DNA from: Acidovorax delafieldii
GTDB lineage: Bacteria > Pseudomonadota > Gammaproteobacteria > Burkholderiales > Burkholderiaceae_C
Reading direction: 5' to 3'
Assembly: GCF_007993815.1 (NCBI RefSeq)
Contig: NZ_VJWE01000018.1
Location: 124,001-188,000 of the forward strand
DNA length: 64,000 nt
A program made the position numbers and the translations under genes. Shown here piece after piece: positions 38,143 through 47,355 of the stretch. Every line of letters begins with the position of its first letter. The stretch's first letter is position 1. The notes beneath the pieces were generated by a model, which saw only the letters and a list, made by a program, of their open reading frames with translations, did no database searches and was not told the DNA's origin.

Positions 38143-40449
38143 ATGACACAGAACATTTCCGCCGCCGAACAGGCCCTGCGCGACGCTGCGCGCGAATACC
38201 ACCGCAACCCCACCCGGGGCAAGATTTCGGTCACCCCCACCAAGCCTTTGTCCAACCAGCGCGACCTGTCGCTGGCCTACTCGCCAGGCGTGGCTTACCC
38301 ATGCCTGGACATCGCTGCCGACCCCTCCAAGGCGTTTGACTACACCTCGCGCGGCAACCTGGTCGCGGTGATCACCAACGGCACGGCGGTGCTGGGCCTG
38401 GGTGACATCGGCCCGCTGGCCAGCAAGCCGGTGATGGAAGGCAAGGGCTGCCTGTTCAAGAAGTTCGCGGGCGTCGATGTGTTCGACATCGAACTGGCCG
38501 AACGCGACCCCGACAAGCTCATCGAGATCATCGCGGCGCTGGAACCCACGCTGGGCGGCATCAACCTCGAAGACATCAAGGCGCCCGAGTGCTTCTACAT
38601 CGAACGCGAACTCAGCAAGCGCATGAACATCCCGGTGTTCCATGACGACCAGCACGGCACGGCCATCATCAGCAGCGCGGCGCTGCTCAATGGCCTGGAG
38701 CTGGTGGGCAAGCAGATCGACCAGGTCAAGATCGCCGTGTCTGGCGCGGGAGCGGCCGCCATTGCCTGCCTGAACGTGATGGTGGGCCTGGGCGTGAAGA
38801 TCGAGAACGTCTTCGTGTGCGACTCCAAGGGCGTGATCTACGAAGGCCGCCCCGGAGGCTACGACGAATCCAAGGCGGCCTACGCGCAAAAGACCGACGC
38901 CCGCACGCTGGCCGATGCAGTCAACGGCGCCGACGTGTTCCTGGGCTGCTCGGCCCCCGGCGTGCTCACGGCCGAGATGGTCAAGACCATGGGTCCCAAG
39001 CCCATCATCCTGGCCCTGGCCAACCCCGAGCCTGAAATCCGCCCCGAGCTGGCCAAGGCCATCCGCCCCGACTGCATCATCGCCACGGGCCGCTCGGACT
39101 ACCCGAACCAGGTCAACAACGTCCTGTGCTTCCCGTACATCTTCCGCGGCGCGCTGGACTGCGGCGCCACCAAGATCACCGAGGCCATGAAGCTGGCCTG
39201 CGTGCGCCAGATCGCCGACCTGGCCAAGGCCGACATCAGTGAAGAAGTGGCCAGCGCCTATGCAGGCAAAGAGCTGACCTTCGGCCCTGACTACCTCATC
39301 CCCACGCCGTTCGACTCGCGCCTGATCCTCAAGATCGCGCCCGCCGTGGCCAAGGCCGCTGCTGAATCGGGCGTGGCCACACGCCCCATCGAAGACATGG
39401 AGGCCTACAAGGAAACGCTGTCGCGCTTTGTCTACCAGACCGGCATGCTGATGCGCCCCGTGATCAACGCGGCCAAGGCCCTGCCCAATGCACAAAAGCG
39501 CGTGGCCTACGCCGACGGTGAAGACGAACGCGCCCTGCGCGCCGCGCAGATGGCCATCGACGACAAGATCGCCACGCCCATCCTCATCGGCCGCCCCGCC
39601 GTGATTGCCGCGCGCATTGCCAAGGCCGGCCTGCGCATGCAGCTGGGCAAGGACGTGGAGGTGTGCAACCCCGAGGACGACCCGCGCTTTCGCCAGTACT
39701 GGGAGCACTACCACCAGCTGATGAAGCGCAACGGCGCTTCGCCCGAAGTGGCCAAGGCTGCTGTGCGCCGGTCCAACACCATCATTGCCTCGCTGATGGT
39801 GAAGCTGGGCGATGCCGACGCCATGATCTGCGGCCTGGTGGGCACGTATGAAACGCACCTGGAGCGCATCCACAGCATCATCGGCCGCCAGGAAGGCGCC
39901 AACAACTACGCGGCGCTGAACGCGCTGATGACCAACCGGGGCACGCTGTTCATTGCCGACACCTATGTGAACGAAGACCCCACGGCCCAGCAGCTGGCGG
40001 ACATCGCCTGGATGTCGGTGCAGGAGGTGCAACGCTTTGGCATCCCACCCAAGGTCGCCTTCCTGTCGCACTCCAGCTATGGCTCGTCCAAGCGCGCATC
40101 GGCCCGCAAGATGCGCGAGGCGCGCGACCTGTTCGTGGCCGCCCACCCCGAGATCGAGTGTGATGGCGAGCTGCACGGCGATGCCGCGCTGGAGCCGAAC
40201 ATCCGCAACGCCTACATGGCGGATTCGACCCTGACGGACTCGGCCAACCTGCTGATCTGCCCCAACCTGGATGCTGCCAACATCCTCTACAACGTGCTGA
40301 AGACGACCACAAGCGGTGGCGTGACGGTGGGCCCCATCCTGATGGGTGCCGCTGCCACGGCCTACATCCTGACCCCGGCCGCCACTGTGCGCCGCGTGCT
40401 CAACATGACGGCCCTGGCCGTGGCCAGCGCTGCTGCTCGGCCACGCTGA
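38143..40449 (+). CDS. maeB: NADP-dependent malic enzyme with phosphotransacetylase-like domain
   Basis: A 768-residue MaeB-type enzyme. The N-terminal malic domain has [32 protein letters not shown] and [11 protein letters not shown]. The NAD(P)-binding domain includes [19 protein letters not shown]. The C-terminal third (about 440-768) is a phosphate acetyltransferase-like regulatory domain ([31 protein letters not shown]-like tail with DLLIC). It decarboxylates malate to pyruvate with NADPH formation. It could use C4 acids imported by the carrier at 34255, but it has its own leader and terminator and is a central-metabolism gene. Confidence 0.96.
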   Translation: MTQNISAAEQALRDAAREYHRNPTRGKISVTPTKPLSNQRDLSLAYSPGVAYPCLDIAADPSKAFDYTSRGNLVAVITNGTAVLGLGDIGPLASKPVMEGKGCLFKKFAGVDVFDIELAERDPDKLIEIIAALEPTLGGINLEDIKAPECFYIERELSKRMNIPVFHDDQHGTAIISSAALLNGLELVGKQIDQVKIAVSGAGAAAIACLNVMVGLGVKIENVFVCDSKGVIYEGRPGGYDESKAAYAQKTDARTLADAVNGADVFLGCSAPGVLTAEMVKTMGPKPIILALANPEPEIRPELAKAIRPDCIIATGRSDYPNQVNNVLCFPYIFRGALDCGATKITEAMKLACVRQIADLAKADISEEVASAYAGKELTFGPDYLIPTPFDSRLILKIAPAVAKAAAESGVATRPIEDMEAYKETLSRFVYQTGMLMRPVINAAKALPNAQKRVAYADGEDERALRAAQMAIDDKIATPILIGRPAVIAARIAKAGLRMQLGKDVEVCNPEDDPRFRQYWEHYHQLMKRNGASPEVAKAAVRRSNTIIASLMVKLGDADAMICGLVGTYETHLERIHSIIGRQEGANNYAALNALMTNRGTLFIADTYVNEDPTAQQLADIAWMSVQEVQRFGIPPKVAFLSHSSYGSSKRASARKMREARDLFVAAHPEIECDGELHGDAALEPNIRNAYMADSTLTDSANLLICPNLDAANILYNVLKTTTSGGVTVGPILMGAAATAYILTPAATVRRVLNMTALAVASAAARPR

Positions 40450-40510
40450 GCGCGTTGTGCCGTGCTGACCGTGCGCAGTCCATGATCAGGCCTGCCCACA
40501 CACCGTTTCA

Positions 40511-40534
40511 ACGGGGCCCACGGGCCCCGTTTTT
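40511..40534 (+). terminator. rho-independent terminator after maeB
   Basis: A 9-bp stem ACGGGGCCC/GGGCCCCGT with a minimal loop is followed directly by TTTTT. It lies about 60 bases past the maeB stop. Confidence 0.9.
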
Positions 40535-40742
40535 CATGGGCAAGCCAACCCCTCACCCGGCGCATGCACCATTTCGGGAAACCCAGCATGCTGACGCGCA
40601 CCACTTCGGTGAACAATGGGGCGCAGCAAAGCACCCGCGTACACAAACCGGGCATCGTTTTTGCTGACTGCAGGACCATGGCCCATCAAAGGGGCCAGAG
40701 CCTTCCCTCACCGAATTTCCCCTCGCCCGACAGGAGCCCCGA

Positions 40743-41774
40743 ATGAAAAAAAGACTGTTCATGCAAACCGCCGCCGCCCTGGCTCTGATCGGCAGCGCAT
40801 CGCTGGCCCAGGCGCAGGCCACCACGCCCATCAAGTTCCAGCTGGACTGGCGTTTTGAAGGCCCAGCCGCGCTGTTCCTGCAGCCTGTGGCCAAGGGCTA
40901 TTTCAAGGCCGCAGGCCTGGACGTGACGGTGGATGCAGGCAACGGCTCCGGCGGTGCTGTGCAGCGCGTGGCCTCGGGCACGTACGACATGGGTTTTGCC
41001 GACCTGGCCGCGGTGATGGAGTTCCACGCCAACAACCCCGACGCGCAGAACAAGCCCGTGGCGGTGATGGTGGTCTACAACAACACGCCCGCCTCGGTCA
41101 TGGCGTTGAAAAAGAGCGGCATCACCAAGCCCGCCGACCTGGCCGGCAAGAAGCTGGGCGCCCCCGTTTTTGACGCAGGCCGCCGCGCGTTCCCCATCTT
41201 CCAGAAAGCCAACGGCATCGGCGCCGTGACCTGGACCGCCATGGACCCCCCACTGCGCGAAACCATGCTGGTGCGCGGCGACGTGGACGCCATCACCGGC
41301 TTCACCTTCACCTCGCTGCTCAACCTGGAAGCCCGGGGCGCCAAGGCCGCCGATGTGGTGGTGCTGCCCTACGCCGACTTCGGCGTGAAGCTGTACGGCA
41401 ATGTGATCATCGCATCGCCCAAGCTCATCAAGGAGAACCCGGCCGCGATCAAGGCGTTCCTGTCGGCCTTCACCAAGGGCGCCAAGGAAGTCATTGCCAA
41501 CCCCGCAGCCTCCATCGAATACGTCAAGGCGCGCGACGGCATCGTGAACGTGCCGCTCGAAACCCGCCGCCTGCAGCTGGCCATCGACACGGTGATCAAC
41601 AGCCCCGACGCCCGCGCCGAAGGCTTTGGCCAACTCAAGCCCGGCCGCCTCTCGCTGATGGCGTCGCAGGTGTCCGATGCGTTCAACACCAAGACCCGCG
41701 TGAACGCCGACGATGTGTGGAACGCCAGCTTTCTGCCCAGCGCGGCCGAGCTGAACATCCTGCCGAAGAAGTGA
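40743..41774 (+). CDS. NMT1-type ABC transporter substrate-binding protein
   Basis: A 343-residue periplasmic receptor of the NMT1/THI5-like (TauA/SsuA) family. Signal peptide MKKRLFMQTAAALALIGSASLAQAQA; the mature part starts PIKFQLDWRFEGPAALFLQPVAKGYF and includes AGLDVTVDAGNGSGGAVQRV. The RBS is GACAGGAG. It leads an operon with ATPase, permease and a nucleoside deaminase, so the ligand is probably a nucleobase or other aminated heterocycle. It is clearly related to the orphan binding protein at 56410 (both have W-x-x-E, AGLDVT and LNLxARG blocks). The 208-base leader could fold, but holds no copy of the conserved loop seen at 56183. Confidence 0.92.
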   Translation: MKKRLFMQTAAALALIGSASLAQAQATTPIKFQLDWRFEGPAALFLQPVAKGYFKAAGLDVTVDAGNGSGGAVQRVASGTYDMGFADLAAVMEFHANNPDAQNKPVAVMVVYNNTPASVMALKKSGITKPADLAGKKLGAPVFDAGRRAFPIFQKANGIGAVTWTAMDPPLRETMLVRGDVDAITGFTFTSLLNLEARGAKAADVVVLPYADFGVKLYGNVIIASPKLIKENPAAIKAFLSAFTKGAKEVIANPAASIEYVKARDGIVNVPLETRRLQLAIDTVINSPDARAEGFGQLKPGRLSLMASQVSDAFNTKTRVNADDVWNASFLPSAAELNILPKK

Positions 41775-41961
41775 CACCCCCTGAGTCGCTTCGCGCCTTC
41801 CCCCTCTCTCGACTCACTGCGCGAGTCGGGTGGGAGACGCCCCCGGTGCACGCCAGCGAAGCGCCGCCTACGCGGCAGGGCGGCCCTTGCACGGGGGCGC
41901 TGGCCTGGGCCGCGCCCAGCATCAACCTCGTTGCACAAACACTACTCACTACGGACCTCTG
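41775..41961. repeat. intergenic hairpin-rich repeat
   Basis: The 187-bp gap holds nested inverted repeats: CGACTC/GAGTCG (41810-41815 with 41823-41828), and 41838-41850 with 41888-41899 (CGCCCCCGGTGCA against TGCACGGGGGCG, one bulge). The CTTCCCCCTCTC plus hairpin pattern is familiar to me from intergenic repeats of this bacterial family. It separates the binding-protein gene from the rest of its operon and may tune their relative expression. Confidence 0.55.
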
Positions 41962-42786
41962 ATGCAGGCTGCTGATTCCTACTTTGTGGACTTCCGCGAT
42001 GTCTGGCTCGCGTACAACGACGAGCTGCGCGCCAAGAACCAGTTTGCGGTCGAAGCCATCGACCTGCAGGTACGCCAGGGCGAATTCATCGCCATCGTGG
42101 GCCCCTCGGGCTGCGGCAAGTCCACCTTCATGAAGCTGGCCACCGGGTTGAAGATGCCCTCCATGGGCAAGATCCTCATCGACGGGCAGCCGGTGACGGG
42201 GCCGCTCAAGGTCTCGGGCATGGCCTTTCAGGCGCCTTCGCTGCTGCCCTGGCGCACCACGGTGGATAACGTGCTGCTGCCACTCGAAATCGTCGAGCCC
42301 TACCGCAGCAACTTCAAGCAAAAACGCAAGGAATACGAAGAGCGCGCCCGCAAGCTGCTGCAAAAGGTGGGGCTGGCGGGCTATGAGGACAAGTTCCCCT
42401 GGCAGCTGTCGGGCGGCATGCAGCAGCGCGCCAGCATCTGCCGCGCGCTGATCCACGAGCCCAAGATGCTGCTGCTGGACGAGCCGTTTGGCGCGCTCGA
42501 TGCCTTCACCCGCGAGGAGCTGTGGTGCATCCTGCGCGACCTGTGGACCGAGCAGCAGTTCAACGTGATCTTGGTCACGCACGACCTGCGCGAATCTGTC
42601 TTCCTGGCCGACACGGTGTATGTGATGAGCAAGAGCCCCGGCCGGTTTGTGGTGCGCAAGGAGATCGAACTGCCCCGCCCGCGCGACCTGGAGGTGACCT
42701 ACACCAAGGAGTTCACCGACATCGTCCACGAACTGCGCGGCCACATCGGCGCACTGCGCAAGGCCGGCGCGCCCATCCAGCAATAA
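41962..42786 (+). CDS. ABC transporter ATP-binding protein (nitrate/sulfonate/NMT1 class)
   Basis: A 274-residue single-domain ATPase: Walker A GPSGCGKST (about 48-56), Q-loop FQAPSLLPWRT, signature LSGGMQQRASI, Walker B MLLLDEPFGALD, and switch histidine VTHDLRES. It is of the SsuB/TauB type that pairs with NMT1-like binding proteins. An insertion (VEPYRSNFKQKRKEYEERA) is usual in this group. The permease follows after 19 bases. Confidence 0.94.
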   Translation: MQAADSYFVDFRDVWLAYNDELRAKNQFAVEAIDLQVRQGEFIAIVGPSGCGKSTFMKLATGLKMPSMGKILIDGQPVTGPLKVSGMAFQAPSLLPWRTTVDNVLLPLEIVEPYRSNFKQKRKEYEERARKLLQKVGLAGYEDKFPWQLSGGMQQRASICRALIHEPKMLLLDEPFGALDAFTREELWCILRDLWTEQQFNVILVTHDLRESVFLADTVYVMSKSPGRFVVRKEIELPRPRDLEVTYTKEFTDIVHELRGHIGALRKAGAPIQQ

Positions 42787-42805
42787 CAAGAAAGCGCCTC
42801 ATCCC

Positions 42806-43573
42806 ATGCACAAGAAAACCGTAGAGCGCTGGTCTCCCTGGCTGCTGCTGACCGCCACCATCCTGCTGTGGCAGATCATCTGTTCGGCCTTCAATGTCTC
42901 CGAGTTCATCTTCCCCAGCCCCTGGGCCATTGCCACCCAGCTGGTGGAGTTTGGCGGCGTCATCGCAGGCCACGCCTGGCGAACCTTCTGGGTCACCATG
43001 GCCGGCTTTGGCATCGCCATCGTCGTGGGGGTGCTGCTGGGCTTTGTGATCGGCTCTTCGCGCCTGGCCTACGCCGCCGTGTACCCGCTGATGACGGCCT
43101 TCAACGCACTGCCCAAGGCAGCGTTCGTGCCCATCCTGGTGGTGTGGTTCGGCATTGGCGTGGGCCCGGCCATCCTCACGGCGTTCCTCATCAGCTTCTT
43201 CCCCATCATGGTCAACATCGCCACCGGCCTCGCCACGCTGGAGCCCGAGCTGGAAGACGTGCTGCGCGTGCTGGGCGCCAAGCGCTGGGACGTGCTGACC
43301 AAGGTGGGCCTGCCGCGCTCCATGCCGTACTTCTACGGCTCGCTCAAGGTCGCCATCACCCTGGCCTTTGTCGGTACCACGGTGTCGGAGATGACCGCTG
43401 CCAACGAAGGCATTGGCTACCTGCTCATCAGCGCGGGCTCGTCCATGCAAATGGGCCTGGCCTTTGCGGGCCTGATGGTGGTGGGCGCCATGGCCATGGT
43501 GATGTACGAACTGTTCAGCTGGATTGAAAAGCGCACCACGGGCTGGGCGCACCGGGGTTCTCAAGGTGAATAA
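42806..43573 (+). CDS. ABC transporter permease (BPD_transp_1, NMT1 class)
   Basis: A 255-residue inner-membrane permease with six helices. The EAA loop reads ELEDVLRVLGAKRWDVLTKVGLPRSMPYF, which contacts the ATPase. FNALPKAAFVPILVVWFGIG is typical of SsuC/ThiX-type permeases. Its last bases overlap the deaminase gene, indicating coupled translation. Confidence 0.94.
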   Translation: MHKKTVERWSPWLLLTATILLWQIICSAFNVSEFIFPSPWAIATQLVEFGGVIAGHAWRTFWVTMAGFGIAIVVGVLLGFVIGSSRLAYAAVYPLMTAFNALPKAAFVPILVVWFGIGVGPAILTAFLISFFPIMVNIATGLATLEPELEDVLRVLGAKRWDVLTKVGLPRSMPYFYGSLKVAITLAFVGTTVSEMTAANEGIGYLLISAGSSMQMGLAFAGLMVVGAMAMVMYELFSWIEKRTTGWAHRGSQGE

Positions 43574-44054
43574 CCCGACGGCGTTGAGCGAAGCCCAGGC
43601 AGCCACGCTGCTGCGCCGCGCCAACGCCGTGGCCCAGCGCGCCAAGGACATGGGCCGCCATCCCTTCGGCGCGCTGCTGGTTGCGCCCGATGGCGAGACG
43701 GTGCTGGCCGAGCAGGGCAACATCGACACCGTGAACCACGCCGAGAGCACGCTGGCCCGCACGGCGGCGGCCAACTATCCCGGCGCTTATCTCGCCCAGT
43801 GCACCCTGGTCACTACCTTCGAGCCCTGCGCCATGTGTGCAGGCACCATCTACTGGGCGGGCATCGGCCGCGTGCTGTATGGCGCCGAAGAAGCCGCCCT
43901 GCTCGCCCTGACGGGCGACCACCCCGAGAACCCCACGCTGTCCCTGCCTTGCCGCACGGTGTTTGCGAGCGGCCAGCGCCCCACCGAGGTGCTTGGGCCG
44001 GTGCCTGCGCTGCAAGACGAGATCACGGCCCTGCACCGCGATTTCTGGCAGTAG
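43566..44054 (+). CDS. nucleoside/guanine deaminase-like cytidine-deaminase-fold enzyme
   Basis: A 162-residue zinc deaminase with NHAEST (zinc His and catalytic Glu, around residue 58) and FEPCAMCAGTIYWAG (two zinc cysteines, around 87-92). The GTG start at 43566, overlapping the permease by 8 bases, is favoured; an ATG at 43524 would need a 50-base overlap. The length and WAGIGRVLYG motif fit the GuaD/TadA-like nucleoside deaminase group, so guanine is a plausible substrate. As the last gene of an uptake operon it likely deaminates the imported compound. A paralogue lies at 60392. Confidence 0.87.
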   Translation: MNNPTALSEAQAATLLRRANAVAQRAKDMGRHPFGALLVAPDGETVLAEQGNIDTVNHAESTLARTAAANYPGAYLAQCTLVTTFEPCAMCAGTIYWAGIGRVLYGAEEAALLALTGDHPENPTLSLPCRTVFASGQRPTEVLGPVPALQDEITALHRDFWQ

Positions 44055-44060
44055 TGGGCT

Positions 44061-44106
44061 CTGGCGCTTGTATGCCAAGCGCAAGCAGCTCCTCTTTCAG
44101 GAGCAA
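44061..44106. repeat. interspersed repeat, copy upstream of the patatin gene
   Basis: CTGGCGCTTGTATGCCAAGC then GCAAGCAGCTCC and TCAGGAGC form two hairpin arms (GCGCTTG/CAAGCGC and GCTCCT/AGGAGC). This is the most complete intergenic copy of the dispersed element in the window. Confidence 0.65.
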
Positions 44107-44184
44107 AAGACACCACCAACTGGTGACTCGACACCCTGCCGCTATACTGCCCGCCCCGTTTGGACGACAGCAGGATCACCCGGC

Positions 44185-45243
44185 ATGCGCTTGACCATTC
44201 TTTTGCGATTTCTGGCTCTTGGGGCCGCAGCAGGTTTGGCCGCATGTGGCGGCACGGCCCCGACCCAGGCGGGTGCAGGCAGCGAAGCCGCGCCGCTCGC
44301 CACTCCTTCCACGCCCGCGACGCCCCCCCTCCGCATCGGCATCGCCCTGGGGGGCGGCGCGGCCAAGGGCTTTGCGCACATCGGCGTGATCAAGATGCTG
44401 GAAGCCAACGGCTTTGCGCCTGCGGTGGTGTCGGGCACGAGCGCGGGCAGCGTGGTGGGTGCGCTCTACGCCAGCGGCATGAACGCCTTTGAAATGCAGG
44501 AAAAAGCCGTGGCGCTGGACGAAGCCAAGATTCGCGACCTGCAGCTTTCCTCCGGCGGTCTGGTGCTGGGCCAGAAGCTCGAAGACTATGTGAACGAGCA
44601 GGTGCGCCGCAAGCCGCTGGAACAGATGGCCAAGCCCTTCGTGGTGGTGGCCACACGGCTCGAAGACGGCGAACGCACCGTGTTCGCACGCGGCAACACG
44701 GGGCAGGCGGTGCGTGCATCGAGCAGCGTGCCGGGTGTGTTCCAGCCGGTCACCATCGGCAAATTCCACTTTGTGGACGGCGGCATCGTGAGCCCGGTGC
44801 CGGTGGACGCCGCGCGCCAGCTGGGCGCCGACATCGTGATCGCGGTGGATATCTCCAACAAGGCCCGGGGCCAGACGCCGGGCAACATGCTGGGTGCGCT
44901 GAACCAGTCGATTGCCATCATGGGCCAGAAGCTAGGCCAGGCCGAGCTGGCGCGAGCCGACGTGATCATCCGCCCGCAGGTGCTGGACATTGGCGCCGCC
45001 GACTTCAGCCAGCGCGCCAACGCCATCGTGGAAGGCGAGAAGGCCGCGCTGGCCGTGATGCCGCAAATCCGCGAGCGTGTGGCCCAGCTGCAGGCCGAGC
45101 GCGCAAAGGCTGCGCAACTGGCGCAGGAGAAGCTGCGGGAGGCGGAGTACAAGGACTGCATAGACAAGCGCAGCCGCTTGCAGCGGCTGGCGGGCATGGC
45201 CGGGATGGGCGAGGCATGCGCGGCGTCGGCGGCCGCCAAGTAA
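44185..45243 (+). CDS. patatin-like phospholipase lipoprotein (RssA-like)
   Basis: A 352-residue protein with a lipobox (GLAAC) after a hydrophobic segment and a Pro/Ala/Thr-rich linker. The patatin domain has the oxyanion hole GGGAAKG (about 56), nucleophile motif GTSAGS (about 83) and DGG (about 197), giving the Ser-Asp dyad of lipid acyl hydrolases. The C-terminal about 80 residues are charged and predicted helical (AQLQAERAKAAQLAQEKLREA). A membrane-anchored periplasmic phospholipase or esterase is likely. A dispersed repeat lies in its promoter region; the TetR gene is convergent. Confidence 0.92.
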   Translation: MRLTILLRFLALGAAAGLAACGGTAPTQAGAGSEAAPLATPSTPATPPLRIGIALGGGAAKGFAHIGVIKMLEANGFAPAVVSGTSAGSVVGALYASGMNAFEMQEKAVALDEAKIRDLQLSSGGLVLGQKLEDYVNEQVRRKPLEQMAKPFVVVATRLEDGERTVFARGNTGQAVRASSSVPGVFQPVTIGKFHFVDGGIVSPVPVDAARQLGADIVIAVDISNKARGQTPGNMLGALNQSIAIMGQKLGQAELARADVIIRPQVLDIGAADFSQRANAIVEGEKAALAVMPQIRERVAQLQAERAKAAQLAQEKLREAEYKDCIDKRSRLQRLAGMAGMGEACAASAAAK

Positions 45244-45374
45244 GAGCGATTCGGCAGCGCAAAGCAGGCTGGAGAAGCTAGAGAGGCTGGCCAGAAGACG
45301 ACGACCGGCACGCCAGCACCGATGCCTGATAGACGTCCTGGATCAACGGATGAATCCGCCAGCGTTTACGGCTG

Positions 45375-46007
45375 TTATCCGGCCTTCTCTCGCTCCGCAT
45401 TGGCAATCAGTCCGCGCAGGAACGCCATGATGAGGCTCCCCGAAGGATCGGGACGTGTGCTCATCCGCTGCAACGCCAGGCCATGCGACAGGGCCATGAA
45501 GGCGGCGGCCAGCTCGGCAGGCTCGGCAGGAGGAATCCTTCCGAGCTTGTGGAACAGCTGGGCAATCACCTGGCCCAGGTCGCTGCGGTGCCGATTCCAT
45601 ACCTTCTGGTACTCCACGGCGAACGTCTGACTGCGGTTGGCATGCAATTGCAGTTCGATGGAAAGCATGCACCAATCCGCGTCGTGATTGAGCGTGGAAG
45701 CCCAGGCATCCAGCTCGGCAAATATCCGCTCGGAATCGTCCCCGTCACCCGACATAACCCGGGACAGGTGCGTCGCCTCCGCCGTCATGTGGCGCCGCAG
45801 CAGCTCCAGAAGCACGTCTTCCTTGCTAGCAAAGTTGGAATAGAACGCGCCCTGGGAGTAGCCCGCCTTGTTCGCAATGTCGCGGATGGACGCGCCCCCA
45901 TACCCGTTCGCAACAAACAACTGCTGCGCAGTGTCGATCAGGCGTTCGCGTGTTTGCGCCTGGCTTTCCTCTCGGCTCAAGCGCTTTCTTGCTGTCATGG
46001 GGCTCAT
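45375..46007 (-). CDS. TetR-family transcriptional regulator
   Basis: About 210 residues. The N-terminal helix-turn-helix is ANGYGGASIRDIANKAGYSQGAFYSNFASKEDVLLELL. The C-terminal ligand domain is not assignable. Starts at 46007 (MSPMTARK), 45998 and 46034 are all possible. It diverges from the dehydrogenase at 46153; the gap holds two or three matching dyads that are good candidates for its operators. Confidence 0.9.
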   Translation of the reverse strand: MSPMTARKRLSREESQAQTRERLIDTAQQLFVANGYGGASIRDIANKAGYSQGAFYSNFASKEDVLLELLRRHMTAEATHLSRVMSGDGDDSERIFAELDAWASTLNHDADWCMLSIELQLHANRSQTFAVEYQKVWNRHRSDLGQVIAQLFHKLGRIPPAEPAELAAAFMALSHGLALQRMSTRPDPSGSLIMAFLRGLIANAEREKAG

Positions 46008-46081
46008 GCCCAAAGATATCACATGAACTTTCAAGATGGACCTGGGGCCCGTGCCGGTGCAGCCAGGCTGTGCCAGATTTC

Positions 46082-46138
46082 AAATATCACTTGATATTTA
46101 TTTTGCCCGTCGATAAACTGAAAGATCATTTGATTTTT
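46082..46138. promoter_or_regulatory. tandem dyad operators between tetR and the dehydrogenase gene
   Basis: AAATATCACTTGATATTT (46082-46099) is a perfect 8-2-8 palindrome. AAAGATCATTTGATTTTT (46121-46138) is the same design with one mismatch, 39 bp further on, just upstream of the dehydrogenase start. A weaker relative, AGATATCACATGAACTTT, lies beside the tetR start (about 46014-46031). The spacing and divergent genes suggest TetR autoregulation and repression of the dehydrogenase. Confidence 0.6.
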
Positions 46139-46152
46139 GAAGTTCAATCGAC

Positions 46153-47202
46153 ATGAAACAATCCACGGGCTTGCGGGCCGCTTTTGTCACCGGCGCTACC
46201 GGCCTCCTCGGAAACAACCTTGTGCACGAATTGGTCGAGCGCGGCTTCCGCGTCAAGGCACTCGTCCGCTCCAAGGACAAGGGCCAGCAGCAGTTTGCAG
46301 GGGTGGAAGGGGTCGAACTGGTGCTGGGCGACATGGCGGACGTGCCCGCCTTCTCCCGCGCGCTCCAGGGCTGCGATGTGGTGTTCCACACCGCCGCGTT
46401 CTTTCGGGACAACTTCAAGGGTGGCAGCCACTGGGCAGAACTCAAGCGCATCAATGTGGACGGCACGAAAGACCTCATCGAGCAGGCCTATCACGCGGGC
46501 ATCCGGCGCTTCATCCAGACCTCGTCCATTGCAGTGCTCAATGGCGAGCCCGGCTTGCCCATGGACGAGACCTGCCTGCGCGACCTGGCGGATGCCGAGG
46601 ACGACTACTACCGCAGCAAGATACTGGCCGACCAAGCGGTATCGGCCTTTCTGGCGGCGCACCCGGACATGCATGCCAGCTTCGTCTTGCCCGGATGGAT
46701 GTGGGGACCGGCGGATATCGGCCCCACCTCCTCCGGGCAGTTTGTCAACGACGTGGTGCTGGGAAAACTGCCGGGGCTGGTGCCCGGCAGCTTTTCCGTT
46801 GTGGATGCCCGCGACGTAGCGAATGCGCAGATTGCGGCTGCAGAACAGGGGCTGCGGGGCGAACGCTATCTGGCAGCCGGGCGCCACATGACGATGCAGG
46901 AAATGGTGCCTTTGGTAGGAAAGATCGCGGGCATCAAGACGCCGACACGCCACCTGCCCTTTCCGCTCCTGTATCTCCTGGCGAGCGTCCAGGAGCTTTA
47001 CGCACGCATCACCGGCAAGCCCATCCTGCTCAGCCTGGCTACGGTGCGGCTGATGCGCAAGGAGGCGGGACGCAGCCATTTCAATCATGCCAAGAGCGAG
47101 CAACAGCTTCAGCTGAAGTTTCGCCCGGTTGAGCAAACCGTGGCCGACACGCTGGCCTGGTACCGCGGCCATGGCTGGCTGCCCAGCATGCCGAACCGAT
47201 AG
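46153..47202 (+). CDS. NAD(P)-dependent epimerase/dehydrogenase (extended SDR)
   Basis: A 349-residue extended short-chain dehydrogenase. The Rossmann motif is VTGATGLLGNNLVHEL near residue 13; the catalytic YxxxK is YYRSK with SS in QTSSIAV upstream. The C-terminal half matches the dihydroflavonol-reductase/3-beta-hydroxysteroid-dehydrogenase-like group (FVLPGWMWGPADIGPTSSGQF, FSVVDARDVANAQ). The substrate is unknown. It is controlled by the divergent TetR and followed by an exported esterase, which suggests inducible conversion of a lipophilic or ester compound. Confidence 0.87.
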   Translation: MKQSTGLRAAFVTGATGLLGNNLVHELVERGFRVKALVRSKDKGQQQFAGVEGVELVLGDMADVPAFSRALQGCDVVFHTAAFFRDNFKGGSHWAELKRINVDGTKDLIEQAYHAGIRRFIQTSSIAVLNGEPGLPMDETCLRDLADAEDDYYRSKILADQAVSAFLAAHPDMHASFVLPGWMWGPADIGPTSSGQFVNDVVLGKLPGLVPGSFSVVDARDVANAQIAAAEQGLRGERYLAAGRHMTMQEMVPLVGKIAGIKTPTRHLPFPLLYLLASVQELYARITGKPILLSLATVRLMRKEAGRSHFNHAKSEQQLQLKFRPVEQTVADTLAWYRGHGWLPSMPNR

Positions 47203-47355
47203 CGCCCGGCGCACGGCTGTGTCGCCCTGGTACAGAGCGCGAGCAGCCAACCCCCAACGCGTGCAACGCACCTTCGGCAGCCGTTCATCGGCCTTGTGCC
47301 ACGTGTCCCGTGCCTTGCCACGCTCCCACCGCATTACCACCCTGAAGGAGAGATC

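Noticed and set aside
38050..40176. 708-codon open frame opposite maeB
   Set aside because: Antisense shadow of malic enzyme; no family resemblance.
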